Below are positions 20,736 through 28,858 of a stretch of DNA of 64,000 bases, one piece after another (the first letter of the stretch is position 1; each line of letters starts with the position of its first letter). The DNA lies in assembly GCA_036502625.1 (NCBI GenBank), contig DASXYG010000105.1, positions 62,001 through 126,000 on the forward strand. Reading direction: 5' to 3'. Origin of the DNA: DASXYG01 sp036502625. Its GTDB lineage: Bacteria > Actinomycetota > Actinomycetes > Streptosporangiales > Streptosporangiaceae. The notes below the pieces were generated by a model. The model was not told where the DNA came from and did not search any database. It saw only the letters and a list, made by a program, of their open reading frames with translations. The translations under genes and the position numbers were made by a program.

Positions 20736-21098
20736 TTGGCGGATCGTCTCACGCTGACCGGGCTGCGCGGCCAGGGACGGCACGGGGTGTTCGACTGGGA
20801 GCGGGAGAGCCCGCGCCCGTTCGTCGTCGACCTCGTGCTGCACGTCGACATGGCGGCGGCCGCGGCCGGCGACGACCTCACGCACACGGTCGACTACGGC
20901 GCGCTGGCGTCCGGGGTCGTCGCGCGCATCGAGGGGGAGCCGGTGCGCCTGATCGAGACGCTCGCCGAGCGGATCGCCGCCGACTGCCTCGCCGACACCC
21001 GTGTGCGCACCGCCGAGGTCACCGTCCACAAGCCGCACGCGCCGATCGCCGTTCCGTTCGGCGACGTCGCCGTCACGATCGTACGGAGCCGCGCGTGA
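20736..21098 (+). CDS. folB: Dihydroneopterin aldolase
   Basis: 120 residues from a TTG start at 20736, supported by GGGAGA upstream and alignment of the product's first residues (ADRLTLTGLRGQGRHGVF) with the family. The conserved GLRGQGRHGVFDWERE and HTVDYGAL segments form the pterin pocket, including the Glu anchor. It cleaves dihydroneopterin to 6-hydroxymethyl-dihydropterin and glycolaldehyde. The stop overlaps the folK start (GTGA), indicating translational coupling. Confidence 0.94.
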   Translation: MADRLTLTGLRGQGRHGVFDWERESPRPFVVDLVLHVDMAAAAAGDDLTHTVDYGALASGVVARIEGEPVRLIETLAERIAADCLADTRVRTAEVTVHKPHAPIAVPFGDVAVTIVRSRA

Positions 21099-21634
21099 CC
21101 ACCTCCTCGTCCGGCCGCCCGGCCAAGGACCCGCACCACGCGACCCTCGGCCTCGGCAGCAACCTGGGCGACCGGCTGTCCAACCTCCAGGGCGCGGTCG
21201 ACGCGCTCGGCGACACGCCCGGCGTGGTCGTCGAGGGGGTGTCGCCGGTGTACGAGACCGCGCCGTTCGGCGGCAAGGACCAGCCCGACTACCTCAACGC
21301 GGTCGTCACGATCCGTACGGGGCTGTCGCCGCGGCTGCTGCTGGAGCGCGCGTTCGCGGTGGAGGACGCCTTCGGGCGGGTGCGCGCCGAGCGCTGGGGG
21401 TCGCGGACCCTGGACGTCGACGTCATCACGTACGACGAGATCGTCAGCGCCGATCCGGAGCTCACCGTGCCGCACCCGGGTGCGCACGAGCGCGCCACCG
21501 TGCTCGCGCCGTGGCACGACATCGCGCCCGGCGCGCGGGTGCCCGGCCGCGGCGCGGTCGCCGACCTGCTGGCCGCCGCGGACATGACGGGTGTGCACCG
21601 CCGCGACGATCTCGCGCTGGTGCCGCCCGAGTAG
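21095..21634 (+). CDS. folK: 2-amino-4-hydroxy-6-hydroxymethyldihydropteridine pyrophosphokinase
   Basis: 179 residues from GTG 21095, overlapping the folB stop by four bases; a much longer open frame upstream is rejected because it runs through folB. LGLGSNLGDRLSNLQGA and RWGSRTLDVDVITYD are the HPPK signatures, the latter with the two Mg-binding Asp residues. The enzyme transfers pyrophosphate from ATP to hydroxymethyl-dihydropterin, the substrate of FolP. The first ~14 residues are a non-conserved leader. Confidence 0.95.
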   Translation: MTTSSSGRPAKDPHHATLGLGSNLGDRLSNLQGAVDALGDTPGVVVEGVSPVYETAPFGGKDQPDYLNAVVTIRTGLSPRLLLERAFAVEDAFGRVRAERWGSRTLDVDVITYDEIVSADPELTVPHPGAHERATVLAPWHDIAPGARVPGRGAVADLLAAADMTGVHRRDDLALVPPE

Positions 21635-21698
21635 CCGAAATGGTGGCCCGCGCCCGGTAGGTTCGGTCCCGTTGGGTCGTCGACGAGAGACCGGGGGC

Positions 21699-22190
21699 AT
21701 GGGACCGACGCGCATCCGATGGCTCGTGGTGGTGTTCGCCGTCATCGCGGTCGCGACGGCCGCCGTCCTCAAGGGCGTCTACAGCACCCTGCCGCCGCTG
21801 CCGTGGAGCGCGGTGCCCACGCTGCTGCTCATCGCCGTCGCCGAGGTCTACCTCGGGCTGAACTTCCGCGCCCGCATCCAGCGCAAGCCGCACACCCGTC
21901 CGGTCGAGCCGCTGGTGGTGGCGCGTGTGGTGGCGCTCGCCAAGGCCACGGCGTACGCCGGGTCGGGGTTCGCGGGCATCTTCGCCGGGTTCGCGGTCAT
22001 CGCCGCCGGCCTGCTGGACAAGCCCGCGCCGCGGCAGGACGCGATCGTCGCGGGCGGCACCCTGCTCGCCGCGCTTGTCGTCGTCGGCGCCGCGCTGTTC
22101 TGCGAGTACTGCTGCCGCGTACCCCCGGGCGAGGACGACAAAGACGGCACCCCGGCCGCCCCGGACACCGACCCGTTCCACAACTCCTGA
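21699..22190 (+). CDS. DUF3180 membrane protein
   Basis: 163 residues from ATG 21699 with a GGGGG-rich upstream site. Four hydrophobic helices are visible (about 6-25, 34-52, 82-105 and 116-136), and the charged C-terminus (GEDDKDGTP) is probably cytosolic. The motif AKATAYAGSGFAGIFAGF is typical of the DUF3180 family, which follows folK in most actinobacteria. No function is established; conserved linkage to folK and lipid/cell-wall genes is the only clue. Confidence 0.85.
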   Translation: MGPTRIRWLVVVFAVIAVATAAVLKGVYSTLPPLPWSAVPTLLLIAVAEVYLGLNFRARIQRKPHTRPVEPLVVARVVALAKATAYAGSGFAGIFAGFAVIAAGLLDKPAPRQDAIVAGGTLLAALVVVGAALFCEYCCRVPPGEDDKDGTPAAPDTDPFHNS

Positions 22191-22210
22191 CGCCTTGTCG
22201 ACACCGCCGA

Positions 22211-23377
22211 CTACTTGTCGATGTCGCCCACCACGAAGAACATCGACCCCAGAATCGCGATCATGTCGGCGACGAGGTTGCCGGGCAGGAGCTCGGTCAG
22301 CGCCTGGACGTTGCTGAAGCTGGCCGAGCGCAGCTTCAGGCGCCACGGGGTCTTCTCGCCGCGGGACACCAGGTAGTAGCCGTTCAGGCCGAGCGGGTTC
22401 TCCGTCCAGGCGTACGTCTGCCCCTCCGGCACCTTCAGGACCTTCGGCAGCCGTACGTTGATCGGCCCCTGCGGCAGCGCGCGGAGGCGGGCCACGCATG
22501 CGTCGGCGAGGTCGAGCGACACGGCCACCTGGTCCAGCAGGCACTCGAACCGGGCCAGGCAGTCGCCGTCGGTACGGGTGACCACGCGCAGCACATCGGC
22601 CAGCTCCCCGTACGCGAGGTAGGGCTCGTCGCGGCGCAGGTCGAAGTCGACGCCGCTGGCCCGCGCGACCGGCCCGCTCACGCCGTACTGCTGCACCTGC
22701 TCGGGCGTGAGCACGCCCACGCCGCGGGTGCGCGCGCGGAAGATCTCGTTGGTCCTGATGATGCCCTCGACGTCGGCCATCCCGGCGCGGACCCCGGCCA
22801 CCGCCTGCGTCACGCGGCCGAGCCAGCCCGCGGGGAGGTCCTCCTTGAGGCCGCCCACCCGGTTGAACATGTAGTGCATCCGGCCGCCGGAGATCTCCTC
22901 CATGACGCGCTGGAGCGTCTCGCGCTCGCGGAAGGCGTAGAAGACCGGCGTGATCGCGCCCATCTCCAAGGGGTACGACCCGAGGAACATCAGGTGGTTC
23001 AGCACCCGGTTCAACTCGGCGAGCAGGGTGCGCGCCCACACCGCGCGTACGGGCACCTCCATGCCCAGCATGCGCTCGGCGGCGAGCACCACGCCGAGCT
23101 CGCCGGCGAACGCCGACAGCCAGTCGTGGCGGTTGGCGAGCACGATGATCTGCCGGTAGTCGCGGACCTCGAACAGCTTCTCCGCGCCGCGGTGCATGTA
23201 GCCGATGATCGGTTCGGCCGCGACGATACGCTCGCCGTCGAGGGTGATACGAATGCGCAGGACACCATGAGTGGACGGGTGCTGGGGCCCGATGTTGAGC
23301 ACCATGTCCTCGGTGGCGAGCTCGCGGGCGCCCGCGCCGACACCGACGACGCGCTCGGTCCGGCCGGGCTCGTGCAT
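22211..23377 (-). CDS. Stand-alone NuoD-like protein (49-kDa subunit/[NiFe]-hydrogenase large-subunit fold)
   Basis: 388 residues from ATG 23377. It is clearly homologous to complex I subunit D: IGPQHPSTHGVLRIR, YMHRGAEKLFE, NRHDWLSAFAGELG and the C-terminal MIAILGSMFFVVGDIDK replace the usual quinone-site and family signatures. It is about 50 residues shorter than typical NuoD, and no other nuo gene lies in the window; the flanks are DUF3180 and PH-domain genes. Such orphan nuoD copies are known in actinomycetes. It could be a paralogue with a separate role, so the symbol nuoD is withheld. It is divergent from the PH-domain operon, with 122 bases between the starts. Confidence 0.85.
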   Translation of the reverse strand: MHEPGRTERVVGVGAGARELATEDMVLNIGPQHPSTHGVLRIRITLDGERIVAAEPIIGYMHRGAEKLFEVRDYRQIIVLANRHDWLSAFAGELGVVLAAERMLGMEVPVRAVWARTLLAELNRVLNHLMFLGSYPLEMGAITPVFYAFRERETLQRVMEEISGGRMHYMFNRVGGLKEDLPAGWLGRVTQAVAGVRAGMADVEGIIRTNEIFRARTRGVGVLTPEQVQQYGVSGPVARASGVDFDLRRDEPYLAYGELADVLRVVTRTDGDCLARFECLLDQVAVSLDLADACVARLRALPQGPINVRLPKVLKVPEGQTYAWTENPLGLNGYYLVSRGEKTPWRLKLRSASFSNVQALTELLPGNLVADMIAILGSMFFVVGDIDK

Positions 23378-23499
23378 GGCCTCATGTTGTCACGCGCGGC
23401 CAGGTACGGCATCGTCCTGCTGGCACATGTGGAATGCGCGGACAATTACGGTAAGAGTCCCAGAAGTCGTTACAGCCCGAGAAGGGAGCCGGCGATCCG

Positions 23500-24297
23500 A
23501 TGAGCGCAGGCCCGCCCGGCGCCCCACCGCCGCCGCAGCCGCCGTCCGACCCGCAGCCGCCGGGCGGTGCCGCACGCCCCGGCGGTTATCCCGGGCAGCA
23601 GGGCCACCCGGCCCCGTCACCCCCGTCGGGGCCGTCGCCGGCGTACGGCCGGCCCGCGGCGCCCGGCCCGTACACGCCACCCGGGCCGCAGGGGCAGCCG
23701 GGCGTTCCGCAGGACACCCCGTACCCCATGCCGTACGACCAGCCGTACAACGCCAGCGGCCCGCAGATCGCCGGCGGCCACGCGACCGCATCCGGCCGCG
23801 CCGCCGTCGCGGGGGCGTTCGCGCCGCCGCCCGGCACCACCTGGGCGCGCGTCTCGACGCGGCTCACCTGGTACCGCCGGGTCCAGCTCCTGGTCGCCGC
23901 GGTGCTGGTGATGGTCATCGGCGTGTTCCTCGCCGCGCGCACCCTCGGCCTGCCCGGCGGCATCATCGTGTTCGTCGTGGTGCTCGTCGCGGCGGTCGTC
24001 GTGTGGCTGCTCGTCGAGTTCAACTGCCGGTCCTGGGGCTACCTGGAGCAGCCCGACGAGTTCCTGATGGCCCATGGCGTGCTGGTCCGCCGGTTCCTGA
24101 TGGTGCCGTACGGCCGCATGCAGCTCGTCGACGTCAACTCCAACGTGCTCCAGCAGTGGTTCGGCATCGCCACCGTCCGGTTGTACACCGCGGCCGCGAC
24201 GACCGACGCCCGGCTGCCCGGCATCCCGCGCCAGGAGGCCGAGCGGCTGCGCGACCGGCTCGTGGCCAAGAGCGAGGCAAGGTCGATGGGGCTTTGA
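23500..24297 (+). CDS. Bacterial PH-domain membrane protein (YdbS-like)
   Basis: 265 residues, ATG 23500 after a GGGAG site. Residues 1-110 are Pro/Gly/Tyr-rich and disordered. Two adjacent hydrophobic segments lie near 130-175, then a bPH2 domain, with FLMAHGVLVRRFLMVPYGRMQLVDV as the recognisable core. YdbS/YdbT pairs in Bacillus are implicated in resistance to antimicrobial peptides; here the role is not known. The stop overlaps the TTG start of the partner gene (TTGA), so the two are translated together. Confidence 0.85.
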   Translation: MSAGPPGAPPPPQPPSDPQPPGGAARPGGYPGQQGHPAPSPPSGPSPAYGRPAAPGPYTPPGPQGQPGVPQDTPYPMPYDQPYNASGPQIAGGHATASGRAAVAGAFAPPPGTTWARVSTRLTWYRRVQLLVAAVLVMVIGVFLAARTLGLPGGIIVFVVVLVAAVVVWLLVEFNCRSWGYLEQPDEFLMAHGVLVRRFLMVPYGRMQLVDVNSNVLQQWFGIATVRLYTAAATTDARLPGIPRQEAERLRDRLVAKSEARSMGL

Positions 24298-25889
24298 CCG
24301 ACCGACCGGAGTTCCTGCCACCGCACCTGCGCCCAGGCGCGCCGCCACCGCCGGGCCAGGGCCCGCCGCCGGGTCCGTACGGCCCGGGCGGCGCGCAGCC
24401 GGGCCCGCCGCGGCCGCACTACCCGCTGCCCTATCCGGGCCAGGCGCCACAGCCCGGCCCGCCACCCGGCCCGCCGCAGGGCCGCCCGCCGGGTCCGCCG
24501 CCGCGCGTGTACGGCCCCGGCTACCCGCCGCCGTACCCCCCGGGCCCGTACGGCGCGCCCGGCCCGTACCCCCCGCCGTATCCCCGGGCGTATCCACCGC
24601 CGAAGCCCAAGATCACCTTCGAGGGGCAGGAGTACCGCCTCCACTGGGTGACCGCGCTGCTGCGCGGGCTCGGCATCCTGGTCGTGACCATCGGCGTGTT
24701 CCTGCCGCTGGTGATGTCGTCGCTGCGCATCCTGTCGATCTTCCTGCTGTGCCTGCTCCCGGTGACCGCGGGCGGGTTCACGTACACCTTCCTGTCCTGG
24801 TGGCAGGTGCGGTTCTGGATATCCGGCGACGACCTCGTCTACTCCAGCGGCCTGGTCAGGCGGCACACCCGGACGATCCCGCTGTCCCGCCTCCAGGCGG
24901 TCGACGTCGTGCAGCCGGTCCTCATCCGGGTGTTCGGGCTGGCGGAAGTGCGCCTCGAACTGGCCGGCGGCGATCGCGGCGAGGTCAAGTTCAGCCTGCT
25001 CAGCAAGTACATGGCGGAGCAGTTGCGCGCCGCGCTGCTCGCCCACGCGGCCGGGCTGTCCGGCTACACCCCCGAGGCGCCCGAGCAGCGGTTCTACCGG
25101 GTGCCGTTCGGCATGCTGATCGCGAGCCTGCTGCTGCGCGTCCCCGTCCTCCTGTGCGCGCTGCTGTTCGCCGGGCTGATCGCGATCGGTTTCATGAGCG
25201 GCGAGTGGGGCGTGCTCGGCGGCGCGCTGCCCGCCTTCCTCGGCCTGCTGCGCGGCGTCGTGTCGCCGCTCATGTCGTACAGCCTGTTCACCGCGTCGCT
25301 GTCGCCGGACGGCCTGCGCCTGAGGTACGGCCTGCTCGGCACCCGCATGCAGACGGTGCCGCCGGGCCGCGTCCACGCGGTGCGCATCGTGGAACCGGGG
25401 CTGTGGCGGTCCTTCGGATGGGCCCGCGTCGAGGTGACCGTCGCCGGCTACGTCGGCGGCCAGCAGATGCGCACCGCGATCCTGCTGCCCGTGGCGCCGC
25501 GCCGGGTCGCGTTCAGCATCCTGAGCATGGTCTTCCCGGGCACGGACGTCGCCCGGGTCCGGCTGCTGCCCGCCGCGCGCGGCCTCCTCGGATCGGCCGC
25601 CGCGGGCACGGACGACGTCGTGTTCGTCAGCCGCCGCGGCTGGGTGTGCCACACGCTCGACGTCGTGGGCCACGCCCGCGCGCAGAGCATGCAGTTCTCC
25701 GTGGGCCCGTGGCAGCGGCTGCGCGGGCTCGCCACGGTCTACGTCGACACCCCGCCCGGTCCCGTACGCCTGGCCGCGCCGAACCGTCCCCTTGAGGAGG
25801 CGCGGGCGATCGTCGAGTCGGAGGCGTGGCGCGCGCGACGGGCCCGGCAGACCTCCGACAGGCCGGAACGCTGGGCGGTCAAGAAGTAG
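24294..25889 (+). CDS. Large bacterial PH-domain membrane protein (YdbT-like)
   Basis: 531 residues from TTG 24294, overlapping the upstream stop by four bases; the open frame extends far upstream but only through the partner gene. Residues 1-100 are a Pro/Gly/Tyr tail resembling that of its neighbour. Hydrophobic pairs near 118-160 and 280-335 each precede a bPH2 domain (cores GDDLVYSSGLVRRHTRTIPL and LSPDGLRLRYGLLGTRMQTV). A third divergent PH-like segment follows. The duplicated layout is that of YdbT, and the pair probably forms one membrane complex. Confidence 0.82.
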   Translation: MTDRPEFLPPHLRPGAPPPPGQGPPPGPYGPGGAQPGPPRPHYPLPYPGQAPQPGPPPGPPQGRPPGPPPRVYGPGYPPPYPPGPYGAPGPYPPPYPRAYPPPKPKITFEGQEYRLHWVTALLRGLGILVVTIGVFLPLVMSSLRILSIFLLCLLPVTAGGFTYTFLSWWQVRFWISGDDLVYSSGLVRRHTRTIPLSRLQAVDVVQPVLIRVFGLAEVRLELAGGDRGEVKFSLLSKYMAEQLRAALLAHAAGLSGYTPEAPEQRFYRVPFGMLIASLLLRVPVLLCALLFAGLIAIGFMSGEWGVLGGALPAFLGLLRGVVSPLMSYSLFTASLSPDGLRLRYGLLGTRMQTVPPGRVHAVRIVEPGLWRSFGWARVEVTVAGYVGGQQMRTAILLPVAPRRVAFSILSMVFPGTDVARVRLLPAARGLLGSAAAGTDDVVFVSRRGWVCHTLDVVGHARAQSMQFSVGPWQRLRGLATVYVDTPPGPVRLAAPNRPLEEARAIVESEAWRARRARQTSDRPERWAVKK

Positions 25890-26097
25890 GCTCGGGCGCG
25901 TCCGGAACGTCAGGTCGCGATCGCGTTACAACTGCGGCCCTCCCGGGGCGGGAGCGGCGGGGGATGCGCTAGCGTCACGATGTTCTTTCTCCGGACCCCC
26001 GGAACCCTCGGCCCTGATTGCGCGCACCCCCGCAGCGGAGGGCGGCGTCAGCGGCTGTCGACCTTTTCTTTCGACCCGCGATGAGGAGCGGCTACCC

Positions 26098-27747
26098 ATG
26101 CGGAAGCGAGTCGCGTCGGCTTTAGCAGCCGTCGCCGCGGTGGCGATGGGCGCGGCCACCGGTGTGGCGCCCGCGCACGCCGACCTGGCACAGTCCGCCG
26201 TCGTGTCGGCGAACCCGATGGACAAGACCCCCAACGTCCGCGACGGCACAGTTCGCGACTTCGCGGTCGTCGGCAACAAGGTCATCGTCGCCGGGACGTT
26301 CACCACCGTCCGCAACGCCGGAAAGGCCACCGACTACGCCCGGCGCGGCATCTTCGCGTTCGACCGTACGACCGGTGCGCTCGACACGGCGTTCGCCCCC
26401 AAGCTCAACGGCAGCGTCAACGCGCTCGTCTCCGGCCCTGACGGCACCGTCTACGCCGGCGGCAGCTTCTCGACCGTCGACGGCGCGGCCCAGAACGGCC
26501 TCACCCAGCTCAACGTCACCACCGGCAAGGCCGTGGCGGCGTTCTCGAAGGCGCGGCTGAACGGCAGCGTGTTCGCGCTCGACCGCTCCGGCACCCAGCT
26601 CTACGTCGGCGGTACGTTCACCAAGGCCACCAGCGCCGCGCACGCCGCGATCGCCCGGCTGAACACCACCACCGGCAAGGCCGACCCCAATTTCGACCTC
26701 CAGGCGTCGCAGCCGTGGAACGGCGCCCTGCGCGTCGGCGAGCTCGCGGTCGACTCCCTGGGCACACGCCTGGTCATGACCGGCTCGTTCCGCCAGGTCA
26801 ACGGCCAGTCGCGGACACAGATCGCGATGATCGACCTCTCCGGCACCACCGCGAAGCTGTCGAACTGGCGTACCAACGGGTTCAGCGCCACGTGCGGCGC
26901 CACCACCCTCGACTACTACGCCCGCGACGTCGACTTCTCGCCTGATGGCAACTACTTCGACGTCGCGGCCACCGGCGGCCGTTCCGACGGCCAGACCACC
27001 CTGTGCGACAGCGCGTCCCGCTGGAAGTCCGACGCCACCGGCACCGACGTCCAGCCCGTCTGGGTGAACAAGACCGGCGGCGACTCGCTCTACTCCATCG
27101 CCGACACGGGCACGGCCGTCTACGTCGGCGGCCACCAGCGCTGGCTGGACAACCCGAAGGGCGAAGACTCCGAGGGCCCCGGCGCGGTCGCGCGTCCGGG
27201 CATCGGCGCGATCTCGCCGTCCAGCGGCAAGGCGCTGTCGTGGAACCCGACCCGCGACCGCGGGCACGGCGTCGAGGCGCTCACCGCCTCGTCCGACGGG
27301 CTCCTCGTCGGCAGCGACACCGACAACATCGGTAACGAGTGGCACCAGAAGGTCGCGTTCTTCCCGCTCGGCGCGGTCCCGGCGAAGCCCGGCGGCACCG
27401 CACCGAGCAAGAACCACCCCTCGCAGCCGGCCAAGCAGCACCAGGCGGCGCCCGCGCACCACGCCAAGGCCCGGCACCACTCGCGTGCCAACCAAGGTCA
27501 GACCGCGAACACGCCGGTCCAGGACGCCGCGCCCGCCGCGGTGCCCGCCGCCGTACCCAACGCGCAGTACGGCATGGGCCCGGCGGTCCGCACCATGAAC
27601 AAGGCCGATCAGCAGTTGCCGTTCACCGGCGCGCCGATCGCGTTGTCCGGTGCGGTGGCGCTCGCGCTGCTCCTCGGCGGCGGCGGGTTCATGTTCTACT
27701 CCCGCCGCATCCGTCGCGCCGCCCCCGAGCCGGAGCCGCTGGACTGA
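26098..27747 (+). CDS. Secreted beta-propeller (delta-60 repeat-like) protein with LPFTG sorting signal
   Basis: 549 residues from ATG 26098 with GAGGAG upstream. A signal peptide ends near ...VAPAHA-DLAQ. Residues about 45-420 contain repeated blades of the type VYAGGSFSTVDG/LYVGGTFTKATS with FAFDRTTGALDTAF, as in delta-60/PQQ-like propellers. A His/Ala/Pro-rich linker follows (about 430-510). The end carries LPFTG, a hydrophobic helix and SRRIRR, a standard sortase sorting signal, so the protein is predicted to be covalently wall-anchored. No sortase gene is in the window. Its 3' end overlaps the convergent methyltransferase gene by 52 bases. Confidence 0.85.
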   Translation: MRKRVASALAAVAAVAMGAATGVAPAHADLAQSAVVSANPMDKTPNVRDGTVRDFAVVGNKVIVAGTFTTVRNAGKATDYARRGIFAFDRTTGALDTAFAPKLNGSVNALVSGPDGTVYAGGSFSTVDGAAQNGLTQLNVTTGKAVAAFSKARLNGSVFALDRSGTQLYVGGTFTKATSAAHAAIARLNTTTGKADPNFDLQASQPWNGALRVGELAVDSLGTRLVMTGSFRQVNGQSRTQIAMIDLSGTTAKLSNWRTNGFSATCGATTLDYYARDVDFSPDGNYFDVAATGGRSDGQTTLCDSASRWKSDATGTDVQPVWVNKTGGDSLYSIADTGTAVYVGGHQRWLDNPKGEDSEGPGAVARPGIGAISPSSGKALSWNPTRDRGHGVEALTASSDGLLVGSDTDNIGNEWHQKVAFFPLGAVPAKPGGTAPSKNHPSQPAKQHQAAPAHHAKARHHSRANQGQTANTPVQDAAPAAVPAAVPNAQYGMGPAVRTMNKADQQLPFTGAPIALSGAVALALLLGGGGFMFYSRRIRRAAPEPEPLD

Positions 27748-28733
27748 TCCAGTAGGGGTTCCGGAAGCTCCATACCGACGGACTGGGCCAGCCAGGTGAA
27801 GGCGCCCAGTCCGTCGGGCGTTATCAGCTCGGCCTCCGTTGAGGCCGAGCTGATCTCGTGTACGTACCGGCGCGGGTCGCTGCGCGCGAGGTCCAGCGGC
27901 GGGCGCGCGCCGGTCACGCCGAGCGCGCGCAGGGCGGCGCGCTGCGTGGTCACGGCGGTGGCGTCCGCGCCGGCGTCGCGCCCGGCCGCGGCGCAGGCGT
28001 CCAGCGCCACGTGCGCGGTGATGTCGCACCGCCCGTCCGGCACCGGCGGCACCAGGCGGCCGTCCCGGTAGCCGGTCAGGCTCCCGCAGGTGGGCCGGTC
28101 GCCGCGCACGTGTCCGTAGTCGACGGCCAGCGCGAGCCCGCGCCGCAGCCGCCGTACGAGCCCCGCCCAGGCCGCGCACCGGTGCCGCCCCACCTCGGCG
28201 CGGCCGCCCGGATTTTGCAGCGGCCACCAGCGCGTCAGCCAGTCGCGGTCGTCCGGCGGCGGCGGCCATCCGGGACGCTCGCCGCCGCTGAACGGGTCGA
28301 CGAGCACCACACGCGGACCGTCCGGCGTCATCTCGACCACGTCGACCGGCACGTTGTCCAGCCATTCGTTGGCGACGGCGAGGCCGGTGACCTCGGCGGG
28401 CGGCTCGGAGCGCCACGCGATCCGCGGGTCGAGCCCGTCCGGGCGCGCCGCCATCTCCACCGCGACGCACCGCAGCCGCGCGGCCAGGGGCGGCGGCGCG
28501 GCGGCCAGCATGCCGGTCAGCAGCTCGCCGCGCCCGGCGCCGACGTCGACGAGGTCGAGCCGGTCCGGATGGCCGAGCGCGGCGTCCACGTCGGCGAGCA
28601 GCGTCACGAGCGCCTCGGCGAACCGCGGCGAGACGTGGACGGACGTACGGAAGTGCGCTCCGGGGCCGGGGCCGTCGCGGTAGAAGCCGCCGGGTCCGTA
28701 CAACGCCTGCTCGGTCGCGTCCCGCCACGTCAT
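27696..28733 (-). CDS. SAM-dependent methyltransferase, MidA/NDUFAF7-like (COG1565)
   Basis: 345 residues from ATG 28733, giving the common N-terminus MTWRDATEQALYGPGGFY; in-frame starts further upstream are possible. The motifs HFRTSVHVSPRFAEAL, DLVDVGAGRGELLTGM (SAM-binding) and ANEWLDNVPVDVVE (catalytic Asn/Asp region) match the COG1565 family. In mitochondria the homologue NDUFAF7/MidA methylates an arginine of the complex I 49-kDa subunit, the NuoD homologue. A NuoD-like gene lies 4.3 kb away, but a functional link is only a suggestion. The 3' end overlaps the propeller-protein gene. Confidence 0.82.
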   Translation of the reverse strand: MTWRDATEQALYGPGGFYRDGPGPGAHFRTSVHVSPRFAEALVTLLADVDAALGHPDRLDLVDVGAGRGELLTGMLAAAPPPLAARLRCVAVEMAARPDGLDPRIAWRSEPPAEVTGLAVANEWLDNVPVDVVEMTPDGPRVVLVDPFSGGERPGWPPPPDDRDWLTRWWPLQNPGGRAEVGRHRCAAWAGLVRRLRRGLALAVDYGHVRGDRPTCGSLTGYRDGRLVPPVPDGRCDITAHVALDACAAAGRDAGADATAVTTQRAALRALGVTGARPPLDLARSDPRRYVHEISSASTEAELITPDGLGAFTWLAQSVGMELPEPLLDQSSGSGSGAARRMRRE

Positions 28734-28858
28734 CCACACATCACACAACGTAGACCCGTACGGCGGGTCCGGCATTCGGCCGTGTACGACCTCAGGCTGA
28801 TCGCGGTTCGGCACATGGGTGGAGGGTGCGGGGCGGCCGCCGCGCCTAGCCTGAGGTC

